Of a DNA stretch of 12,482 nt, positions 1-6,015 are shown one piece after another. A program made the position numbers and the translations under genes. Location of the stretch: contig JAEYYP010000020.1 of assembly GCA_023428425.1 (NCBI GenBank), forward strand, positions 1-12,482. Reading direction: 5' to 3'. The notes beneath the pieces are model-generated. The model ran no database searches. It worked only from the letters and a program-made list of their open reading frames with translations, and was not told where the DNA came from. Positions within the stretch are counted from its first letter, which is position 1. Each line of letters begins with the position of its first letter. The DNA comes from Pseudomonadota bacterium. GTDB taxonomy: Bacteria; Pseudomonadota; Alphaproteobacteria; Rhizobiales; Devosiaceae.

Positions 1-32
1 TCTTAAGCGCCGTGCTGCAGCATGGGGTCGAC

Positions 33-383
33 ATGAGCGAAAACCGTCCCCACTCCCTGGAAGTCCGAGAGCCGGCCGAGCCGATGATGGCGGCGCTCCT
101 TCCTGCGATCGTGGTGGCCCTCGCGACCCTCGCCGCCGGTACGGCCAGCGCCTACGCGCCGCCGGCGACCGGCGAGATGGCCGTGGTGTTCCCGCCATGG
201 ACGGGCGAAGTCGAAGCCTTTGCGCTGGTGGCGCAGGCCGGCGGGCGACTCGTCGGGCCAAGCCGGTTCGGCAATATCGTCATCGCGCTCGCTCCCGATC
301 CCGGCTTTGCCGCGCGGGTCGCGGAGCAGGGCGCCCTGTTTACTGTCAAAGCGACCGGAATTTGCGGGCCGGCGTCAACCTGA
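33..383 (+). CDS. small membrane-anchored hypothetical protein
   Basis: I do not recognise this 116-residue protein with certainty. A hydrophilic N-terminus (about residues 1-17) is followed by one hydrophobic stretch (about 18-40, rich in Ala, Leu and Val) that could be a signal anchor or an uncleaved signal peptide. A compact C-terminal domain of about 70 residues follows, with FPPW (53-56), AGGRLVGPSRFGN (69-81) and a single Cys at 111. The AGG-to-GN stretch looks like a small alpha/beta fold facing the periplasm; this is inference. The start is the ATG at 33, because the reading frame stays open to the left edge and the only other visible start is a GTG at 12, with no better ribosome binding site. 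A longer upstream form cannot be excluded. The stop lies 11 bp before the next gene, an MCP on the same strand, so the two are probably co-transcribed and may work together. Codon usage matches the neighbours. Confidence 0.6.
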   Translation: MSENRPHSLEVREPAEPMMAALLPAIVVALATLAAGTASAYAPPATGEMAVVFPPWTGEVEAFALVAQAGGRLVGPSRFGNIVIALAPDPGFAARVAEQGALFTVKATGICGPAST

Positions 384-394
384 GGGTCCGTGGG

Positions 395-2191
395 ATGAAC
401 ATCGAAAAGCTGAGGCAACGAGCAAGCTATGTTATCGCTGTCGTTGCCGTCGTCATGGGGGCGGCGGCCCTTGCGACGGAGTATTTCGCACAGGGCGGGC
501 TCGGGCTCGGCAGCCTGCTCGCCTGCGGAGCCGCGGCGGCGCTGACCGGCACGTTCCTCGTGGCCCGCAACGGGCAGACGTTCCGCTTTCTCGCCGTGTC
601 GGTGATGATGGCGCAGGTGATGGCGCTGCTGATCGCGGCCCGTGGCTATGCTTTCCAGATCGACCTGCACATGGCGTTCTTCGCCGCGCTGGCCCTCTCG
701 GCGCTGATGTATGACAGCAAGGCCATCATCCTCGGCGCCGCGCTTGTCGCCGTGCATCATCTCGTGCTCGGGCTCGGGATGGAAGAGCTGGTGTTCTACG
801 GCGGCAGTGGCTTCGAGCGCGTCGTACTCCATGCTGTGATCCTCGTCGTCGAGGCAGTGGGTCTCGTCTGGCTGTCCGCGACCACCCGCCGCCTTCTGCT
901 GCTGGCCGAGCGCAAGTCGGAAGAGGCGGCGCTCGAGGCGCAGAAGGTCCGCGACCTGGCCGCGACGACGGCGAGCGAACGCGGTGCCCGCGCCGAGCAG
1001 GACCAGCAGATGCTGCACCGGCTCGAGCAGTCGTTCGGACGCGTGGTGGCGGAAGCCGCCGACGGTCGCTTCGACAGCCGCGTCGAGGATTCGTTCGGGA
1101 TGCCGGTGTTCGACAACCTGGCGCGCTCGATCAACACCCTCATCGACACGGTGCAGCGTGGCCTCGGGGAAACCGGCGCCGTGCTGGCCGGGTTGGCGCA
1201 GGCCGACCTCACTCGGCGCGTTCAGGGGCATTTCGTCGGCGAGTTCGGTGCGCTCAAGGAGAGCACCAATGCCGTGGCCGATCGGCTGAGCCAGATCGTC
1301 GGGCAGATCAAGGACACGTCCCGCGGGCTGAAAACAGCGACTGGCGAAATCCTGTCGGGCGCCAACGATCTTTCCGAGCGAACGACCAAGCAGGCCGCCA
1401 CCATCGAGCAGACCTCGGCGGCGATGGACCAGCTGGCCTCGACCGTGCTGCAGAACGCCGGGCGTGCCAAGGAGGCCAGCAAGGCTTCCGCCGACGTCAC
1501 CCGCACCGCCGAACAGGGCGGGCAGGTGATGGGCGAGGCCAACGCCGCGATGGAACGGATCACCCAGTCGTCGGGCAAGATCTCAAACATCATCGGCATG
1601 ATCGACGACATCGCCTTCCAGACGAACCTCCTTGCCCTCAACGCCTCGGTCGAGGCGGCGCGCGCGGGTGACGCGGGCAAGGGCTTCGCTGTCGTGGCCG
1701 TGGAGGTCCGGCGCCTCGCGCAGTCCGCCGCCAGTGCATCGGCCGACGTCAAGTTGCTGATCGAGCAGTCGGGCGCCGAGGTCACGACAGGCACGAAGCT
1801 CGTCGCCGAGGCCGCGTCCCGGCTAGAATCCATGCTGGATGCGGCGCGGTCGTCGAACGCGCTGATGGACAGCATCGCGCGGGAGTCGAGCCGTCAGGCG
1901 GCCGCGATCGAGGAGGTCAATACCGCCGTGCGCCAGCTCGACGAGATGACCCAGCACAACGCGGCGCTGGTCGAGGAGACGAACGCGGCGATCGAGCAGA
2001 CTGAGGCGCAGGCCAACGAGCTCGACCGGGTGGTCGATGTGTTCACGGTGTCTGGCGCGCGCCCGGCAGTGCGTGGCACCGCGGCGGCACCGCGAGGCAT
2101 CAAGGGCCAGCAGGCCCAGGTGAAGCACGCCGCAAGGTCCTACCTCACGCAGGGCAACACGGCGATCGACAAGGACTGGGCCGAGTTCTGA
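395..2191 (+). CDS. methyl-accepting chemotaxis protein with a six-helix membrane sensor
   Basis: A 598-residue chemoreceptor. Residues about 11-161 hold roughly six membrane helices and no sizeable periplasmic loop, so sensing must occur in or at the membrane. This part carries D90, H92, H121, H122 and H146 in or beside helices. A coiled coil (about 165-210) leads to two HAMP-like repeats (about 212-257 and 258-304) and then the MCP signalling domain. The hairpin tip is the highly conserved AFQTNLLALNASVEAARAG segment near residues 407-425. The protein ends in DWAEF, which fits the xWxxF tether by which CheR and CheB dock on receptors. It should signal through CheA/CheW to the flagellar motor. 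The start is the ATG at 395, preceded by a GAGGG-like element; an in-frame start at 197 would add 66 arginine-rich residues read out of frame through the upstream gene, which is implausible. The ligand is unknown. Confidence 0.9.
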   Translation: MNIEKLRQRASYVIAVVAVVMGAAALATEYFAQGGLGLGSLLACGAAAALTGTFLVARNGQTFRFLAVSVMMAQVMALLIAARGYAFQIDLHMAFFAALALSALMYDSKAIILGAALVAVHHLVLGLGMEELVFYGGSGFERVVLHAVILVVEAVGLVWLSATTRRLLLLAERKSEEAALEAQKVRDLAATTASERGARAEQDQQMLHRLEQSFGRVVAEAADGRFDSRVEDSFGMPVFDNLARSINTLIDTVQRGLGETGAVLAGLAQADLTRRVQGHFVGEFGALKESTNAVADRLSQIVGQIKDTSRGLKTATGEILSGANDLSERTTKQAATIEQTSAAMDQLASTVLQNAGRAKEASKASADVTRTAEQGGQVMGEANAAMERITQSSGKISNIIGMIDDIAFQTNLLALNASVEAARAGDAGKGFAVVAVEVRRLAQSAASASADVKLLIEQSGAEVTTGTKLVAEAASRLESMLDAARSSNALMDSIARESSRQAAAIEEVNTAVRQLDEMTQHNAALVEETNAAIEQTEAQANELDRVVDVFTVSGARPAVRGTAAAPRGIKGQQAQVKHAARSYLTQGNTAIDKDWAEF

Positions 2192-2212
2192 CCCGGCCCG
2201 ACTGGCATTACC

Positions 2213-2235
2213 GCCTCGCGTGAACGGCGCGAGGC
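2213..2235 (+). other. perfect inverted repeat between the two MCP genes
   Basis: GCCTCGCG (2213-2220) pairs exactly with CGCGAGGC (2228-2235) across a 7-base loop. The hairpin begins 21 bases after the first MCP stop and is not followed by a T-run, so it is not a textbook intrinsic terminator. It may stabilise the upstream mRNA end, weaken read-through, or be a protein site. It lies 56 bases before the second MCP start, so it could also set the ratio of the two receptors. Confidence 0.5.
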
Positions 2236-2291
2236 AACAACCAACCTGGCCGTCCGGGCACTCCCGAGCGGTCGAACGAGGGGCGTCACCC

Positions 2292-4706
2292 ATGCGCATA
2301 CGATCACTTTCCCTGAAGCTGGTCCTCGTGGCCATCGGCTCGCTTGCCGTTGTTTTCGGCATCGGCATGTTCGTGCTGGTCGAGCAGGTCAGCGGCACCA
2401 TCAGGGCCCAGACCGAACAGTTGCAGGCCCAGACCACCAGCGGCGTCGCCAGCGAGGTCAAGGCCGAACTCGACCGGTCGGCCGAGGCAGCCAAGGGCAT
2501 GGTCGCGGCCATCGTCGGCTTGCGCAACAACGAGGTGGCCGACCGCTTTGCCTATGATTCGGTGATCCGTACCACTCTGGAGCAGAACCCCCAGCTCCTC
2601 GGCGCCTGGGCCGGCTTCGAGCCCAATGCGCTCGACGGGAAGGATGCATCGTTCGTCGACAGCGCCGGCAGCGATGCGAGCGGCCGCTATGTCCCCTATT
2701 TCAACCGCGGCAGCGGTACGATCGCGGTTGAACCGCTGGTCGACTACGACAAGGCCGGCGCGGGCGACTACTATCAATTGCCAAAGTCACTGAACCGGGC
2801 GGTCGCGATCGAGCCCTACCTCTACGCCGTTGGCGGCAAGGAGACGCTGATCACCTCGATCGGTATCCCGGTCGTGGTCGGTGGGAAGTACCTGGGCACG
2901 GGTGGTATCGACCTCGGGCTCGGCGATATCAGCACGCGCGTGTCGGCGCTGCGCCCGTTTGGTGACGGCAACGTCGAACTCCTCACTTCGGCCGGTGTGG
3001 TCGTGGCTTCAAGCGACGCCGCTACGGTTGGCACGACGCTGCCTGCCGACAGCCCGGTGCTGGCCCTCGCAAAGTCCGCTCTCGCTGGCGCTGACGCCTC
3101 CATGGATTCGACCACGGCCGATGGGGTGCTCGTCCGCAAGGTCGCGGTGCCGATCCGGGTGGGCATGACCGACGACTTCTGGGTGGTGGTGACGTCGGTG
3201 CCGGTGGCGACGCTGGAAGCGACGCTCAACCAGGCCCGGATGATGATTGCCGGCCTCGCCATCGTCTGCGTCCTGATCGCCGCCGCCATCCTGTTCGTTC
3301 TCATCCGCCAGATGGTGGGCCGTCCCCTTGGCAGCCTGGGCGAGACAGTCAGTGTCATGTCCGAGGGACGGTACGACGTCGAGGTGACCGGCCAGGGGCG
3401 TGGCGACGAGATCGGGACGCTGGCGCGTGCGCTCGAGGTGTTCCGCGAGAACGGGATCCGGATGGCCGAGATGACAGAAGCGGAGGCTGCGCGGATCATT
3501 CGCGACCAGGAAGCGCGGTCGGCGATGATGGCGGAGCTGCAGCGCTCGTTCGGTCGGGTGGTGGATGCGGCGGTGGCCGGCGACTTCTCGCGCCGGGTCG
3601 ATGCCGAGTTCCCCGACGCCGAGCTGAATGCGCTGGCCGGGTCGGTCAACAACCTCGTCGCCACGGTCGATCGCGGGCTCGGGGAGACCGGCGAAGTGCT
3701 GGCGGCGCTCGCCGACACCGACCTCACCAAGCGCATGCAGGGCCACTATGAAGGCGCCTTCGCCCGCCTGCGCGACGATACCAACGCGGTGGCCGACAAG
3801 CTGAGCAACATCGTCGGCCAGCTCAAGGACACCTCGCGCGGCCTGAAGACGGCGACGGGGGAGATCCTGTCGGGCGCCAACGACCTGTCCGAACGCACCA
3901 CCAAGCAGGCGGCGACGATCGAGGAGACCTCGGCGGCGATGGAACAGCTGGCATCGACGGTGCTCAAGAACGCCGATCGGGCCAAGGAGGCGAGCACTGT
4001 CGCCTCCTCGGTCACCCGCACCGCCGAAGAGGGCGGCCAGGTGATGGGCGAAGCCAACATGGCGATGGAGCGGATCACCGCGTCGTCGGCCAAGATCAGC
4101 AACATCATCGGGCTGATCGACGACATCGCGTTCCAGACCAACCTGCTGGCGCTCAACGCCTCGGTGGAAGCGGCGCGGGCCGGCGATGCCGGCAAGGGGT
4201 TCGCGGTGGTCGCCGTCGAAGTGCGCCGGCTCGCCCAGTCGGCGGCCAGTGCGTCGAGCGAAGTGAAGGTGTTGATCGACCAGTCGGGCGCCGAGGTGAA
4301 GACGGGTTCGAAGCTGGTGGCGGACGCGGCGGCCCGCCTCGAGGCAATGCTGGAAGCGGCGCGCTCGTCGAACGCGCTGATGGACAGCATCGCCAAGGAA
4401 TCGCGCGAGCAGGCCTCGGCGATCGAGGAAGTGAACACCGCGGTGCGTCAGCTGGACGAGATGACCCAGCACAACGCGGCCCTGGTCGAGGAGACCAACG
4501 CCGCCATCGAGCAGACCGAGGCGCAGGCCAACGAGCTCGACCGGGTGGTGGACATCTTCACCGTCTCAGGCACCGGCAAGCCTGCTCCGGTGCAGGCCGC
4601 GCCGGCCAAGGGCATCCGGGCGCTGCAGGACAAGGTCAAGAAGGCCGCAAGCTCCTATCTCAGCCGCGGCAACGCTGCCATCGACAAGGACTGGGCCGAA
4701 TTCTGA
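2292..4706 (+). CDS. methyl-accepting chemotaxis protein with periplasmic dCache-type sensor
   Basis: An 804-residue receptor of the usual type: a short cytoplasmic N-terminus, TM1 (about 9-31), a periplasmic ligand domain (about 32-312), TM2 (about 317-338), a canonical HAMP (about 339-390) and two further HAMP-like repeats (about 418-463 and 464-510). The MCP signalling domain has its tip near 613-631, and a DWAEF tail ends the protein. The periplasmic part looks like a double Cache domain: GAWAGFEPNALDGKD (104-118), GRYVPYFNRG (131-140), DYYQLPK (159-165), EPYLY (174-178) and GTGGIDLGL (202-210). In that family such residues hold small ligands such as amino or organic acids; the actual ligand cannot be read here. 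The start is the ATG at 2292, about 8 bases after a GAGGGGCG ribosome binding site, and it puts a positively charged MRIR just before TM1. A GTG at 2220 in frame is rejected. From about residue 416 to the end the protein aligns without gaps to the preceding MCP. Confidence 0.93.
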   Translation: MRIRSLSLKLVLVAIGSLAVVFGIGMFVLVEQVSGTIRAQTEQLQAQTTSGVASEVKAELDRSAEAAKGMVAAIVGLRNNEVADRFAYDSVIRTTLEQNPQLLGAWAGFEPNALDGKDASFVDSAGSDASGRYVPYFNRGSGTIAVEPLVDYDKAGAGDYYQLPKSLNRAVAIEPYLYAVGGKETLITSIGIPVVVGGKYLGTGGIDLGLGDISTRVSALRPFGDGNVELLTSAGVVVASSDAATVGTTLPADSPVLALAKSALAGADASMDSTTADGVLVRKVAVPIRVGMTDDFWVVVTSVPVATLEATLNQARMMIAGLAIVCVLIAAAILFVLIRQMVGRPLGSLGETVSVMSEGRYDVEVTGQGRGDEIGTLARALEVFRENGIRMAEMTEAEAARIIRDQEARSAMMAELQRSFGRVVDAAVAGDFSRRVDAEFPDAELNALAGSVNNLVATVDRGLGETGEVLAALADTDLTKRMQGHYEGAFARLRDDTNAVADKLSNIVGQLKDTSRGLKTATGEILSGANDLSERTTKQAATIEETSAAMEQLASTVLKNADRAKEASTVASSVTRTAEEGGQVMGEANMAMERITASSAKISNIIGLIDDIAFQTNLLALNASVEAARAGDAGKGFAVVAVEVRRLAQSAASASSEVKVLIDQSGAEVKTGSKLVADAAARLEAMLEAARSSNALMDSIAKESREQASAIEEVNTAVRQLDEMTQHNAALVEETNAAIEQTEAQANELDRVVDIFTVSGTGKPAPVQAAPAKGIRALQDKVKKAASSYLSRGNAAIDKDWAEF

Positions 4707-4721
4707 TCGGGCCAGGGTAAC

Positions 4722-4740
4722 CCTGACACGCGGTGTCAGG
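4722..4740. other. perfect 8-bp inverted repeat, 3-base loop
   Basis: CCTGACAC (4722-4729) and GTGTCAGG (4733-4740) are exact complements around GCG. The repeat starts 15 bases after the second MCP stop. A related half-site, GTGACAC, recurs at 4747-4753. It could be the first of two stacked 3'-end hairpins or a dimeric operator for the downstream small-gene operon. The 3-base spacer is tight for an RNA loop, which leans slightly towards a DNA-binding site. Confidence 0.5.
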
Positions 4741-4753
4741 TGACTCGTGACAC

Positions 4754-4783
4754 AACCCTTCCCGCGTCAACCGGGAAGGGTTT
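4754..4783 (+). terminator. intrinsic terminator overlapping the next gene's ribosome binding site
   Basis: AACCCTTCCCG (4754-4764) pairs perfectly over 11 bp with CGGGAAGGGTT (4772-4782) around a 7-base loop. The 3' side runs into a short T-run (4781-4783). This has the form of an intrinsic terminator for the MCP transcript. The 3' arm also contains GGGAAGGG (4773-4780), the only plausible ribosome binding site for the ATG at 4787, so folding would hide that site. Confidence 0.7.
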
Positions 4784-4786
4784 CTC

Positions 4787-5098
4787 ATGTCCGTCGTCGT
4801 CCCCCACACCATCGAACTGGTCACGTTCCGCCTCAAGAAGGGCAACACGCAGGGCTTCGTCGATGCCAATGCCGCCATCAACGACTGGCTGAAGCGGCAG
4901 CCGGGCTTCGTGTCACGCCACCTCGCCGAGCGTGATGACGGGACCTATCTCGACATCGTTTTCTGGCAGAGCCACGCGGATGCACTGGCGGCCAGCGGCA
5001 AAATGATGGAAGAGATGGCCCAGTCGGAGGCCATGACCATGATCGATCCCATGGGCCTCGACATGAGCCATGGAACCATCAGACTCTCGGTCGACTGA
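4787..5098 (+). CDS. ABM-like small alpha/beta-barrel protein
   Basis: A 103-residue soluble protein resembling the antibiotic-biosynthesis-monooxygenase (ABM) or dimeric alpha-beta barrel superfamily. The cues are the first strand IELVTFRLKKG (9-19), a helix with NDWLKRQPGFVSRH (32-45), the strand GTYLDIVFWQSHADA (52-66) and a final helix rich in Met ending near IDP (86-88). Members range from heme-degrading or quinone-forming monooxygenases to proteins with no known catalysis, so no reaction is assigned. No Cys and no obvious catalytic residue are visible. The start ATG is 6 bases after GGGAAGGG, itself inside the terminator-like hairpin. The stop at 5098 is one base from the next start, so translation of the following DUF1801 gene is probably coupled. 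Confidence 0.75.
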   Translation: MSVVVPHTIELVTFRLKKGNTQGFVDANAAINDWLKRQPGFVSRHLAERDDGTYLDIVFWQSHADALAASGKMMEEMAQSEAMTMIDPMGLDMSHGTIRLSVD

Positions 5099-5099
5099 A

Positions 5100-5447
5100 A
5101 TGGTCGCCGATCTCCTTCACATCGTCCGCTCGTTTCCCGAGCCGATCCAGCAGCTGACCAGCAAGCTGGCGCTGACGCTGCTATCGGTGCGTCCTGACCT
5201 CGAGGCCAAGGCCAGGCTCGGTTGGGGTTCGGTGAACTACCGCCACCCGGCGGCCGGCTTCATCTGCGCCATCTTCCCGATGGAGGATCACGTTTCGCTG
5301 GTCTTCGAGCACGGGCGGCAGCTCAGCTCGCCGCTGCTCGAAGGCGACGGCAAGCAGGTGCGCTTCATCAAGCTCGTGCCGGGCAAAGTCATCCCCGAGG
5401 ACGACATTGCCATCCTGCTCGCCGAGGCCATTGCGCTCAAGGCCTGA
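5100..5447 (+). CDS. DUF1801 family protein
   Basis: A 115-residue protein that fits the DUF1801 (YdhG/YdeI-like) family: a helical N-terminus containing LTLLSVRPDLEAKARLGW (25-42), then the strand pair VNYRHPAAGFICAIFPMEDHVSLVFEHG (45-72), and the typical LLEGDGKQVRFIKL (79-92) before a last helix. The family's biochemical role is not established. The start is the ATG at 5100, which begins two bases after the upstream stop codon. No strong ribosome binding site precedes it, which suits translational coupling to the ABM-like gene. An in-frame ATG at 5070 inside the previous gene would add ten residues and has no better signal. A 37-bp gap separates it from mgsA. Confidence 0.82.
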   Translation: MVADLLHIVRSFPEPIQQLTSKLALTLLSVRPDLEAKARLGWGSVNYRHPAAGFICAIFPMEDHVSLVFEHGRQLSSPLLEGDGKQVRFIKLVPGKVIPEDDIAILLAEAIALKA

Positions 5448-5484
5448 GCCGGGCAAAACGAGGCCTCACCGGAAAGGGCTTCAC

Positions 5485-5847
5485 ATGGCGCGCATCGGCC
5501 TCGTGGCACACGATGACAAGAAGGACGAGCTGGTCGCCTGGGCGCTGAGGAACCGCGATGCCCTCGCCCGACATGAGCTCTACGGCACCGGCACCACCGG
5601 TGGCCGCATCAACGAGGGTGCGGGCCTCAACGTCACGCGGCTGCTGAGTGGCCCGCTCGGCGGCGATGCCCAGCTCGGCGCGATGATCGCCGAGGGGCGG
5701 CTCGACGTGCTGATCTTCTTCCAGGATCCGCTGACTGCGATGCCGCACGACGTCGATATCAAGTCGCTGACGCGGCTTGCGACGCTCTACGACATCCTGT
5801 TCGCGCCCAACCACAAGACGGCCGATGCGGTGCTTGCCGCGGTGTAA
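5485..5847 (+). CDS. mgsA: methylglyoxal synthase
   Basis: Converts dihydroxyacetone phosphate to methylglyoxal and phosphate in the cytoplasm, a bypass of lower glycolysis used when phosphate is short or sugar phosphates pile up. The 120-residue protein shows the family motifs in order: LVAHDDKKDEL (6-16), YGTGTTGG (33-40), LSGPLGGDAQLG (54-65), DVLIFFQDPLTAMPHDVD (74-91) and LATLYDILFAPN (98-109). By the E. coli numbering, offset by 10, D61 matches the catalytic Asp71. H9, G56, D81, H88 and D91 match other conserved active-site positions. It is shorter than the 152-residue E. coli enzyme at both ends, as in many bacteria. The start ATG follows GGAAAGGG by 6 bases. It seems to be the last gene of a run with the ABM-like and DUF1801 genes. 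Confidence 0.95.
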   Translation: MARIGLVAHDDKKDELVAWALRNRDALARHELYGTGTTGGRINEGAGLNVTRLLSGPLGGDAQLGAMIAEGRLDVLIFFQDPLTAMPHDVDIKSLTRLATLYDILFAPNHKTADAVLAAV

Positions 5848-5873
5848 GTCGACGGCCCAACCGGAAAGAGTGA

Positions 5874-5891
5874 TTTGACCGGCTGGTCAAA
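5874..5891. promoter_or_regulatory. RutR-like palindromic operator ahead of the transporter operon
   Basis: TTTGACCGGCTGGTCAAA has perfect 7-bp arms (5874-5880 and 5885-5891) around GGCT. The E. coli RutR consensus is TTGACCAnnTGGTCAA, and the core here differs only by G for A at position 7 of that pattern. RutR is a TetR-family regulator that responds to uracil or thymine. The left arm TTGACC could double as a -35 element, so a bound repressor would block the promoter; I see no convincing -10. A smaller palindrome, AACCGAACGGTT (5891-5902), abuts it. The half-site TTGACCGG recurs at 5940-5947. Confidence 0.5.
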
Positions 5892-6015
5892 ACCGAACGG
5901 TTTCTGTAGGAAGCGTCCCCAATCACGGTCGTGGCTCGATTGACCGGGTATGCTGCATATGCGCAGATGCCCGCCAAGTCGGCATTCGACCGGCAAACAT
6001 CAGGACGGGGGTGGG

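Noticed and set aside
197..394. N-terminal extension of the first MCP
   Set aside because: It would overlap the upstream gene in another frame and add an arginine-rich, non-conserved segment before the first membrane helix; the ATG at 395 is better.
152..1231. Long open frame on the minus strand across the first MCP
   Set aside because: It mirrors the third-position GC bias of the MCP gene; its translation is rich in His, Arg and Gln without any family signature and it spans two real genes.
2220..2291. GTG start for the second MCP
   Set aside because: The GTG lies in the inverted repeat, and the added 24 residues precede a typical receptor start; the ATG at 2292 has a good ribosome binding site.
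3009..4472. 487-codon open frame on the minus strand across the second MCP
   Set aside because: Antisense shadow of a GC-rich MCP; low-complexity His/Arg-rich product, no ribosome binding site, and a matching shadow exists over the paralogous gene.
5441..5467. GGCCT/AGGCC repeat and GAGGCCTC palindrome between the DUF1801 gene and mgsA
   Set aside because: The arms are short and there is no T-run, so it is neither a convincing terminator nor a convincing operator.
5967..5985. ATGCC...GGCAT inverted repeat in the livG leader
   Set aside because: Only 5-bp arms around a 9-base spacer, expected by chance in GC-rich DNA.
5950..6015. ATG starts at 5950 or 5959 for livG
   Set aside because: They add Cys-, His- and Gly-rich residues unlike any LivG N-terminus; the GTG at 6016 gives the usual length. 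The upstream ATG is kept as a possibility only.
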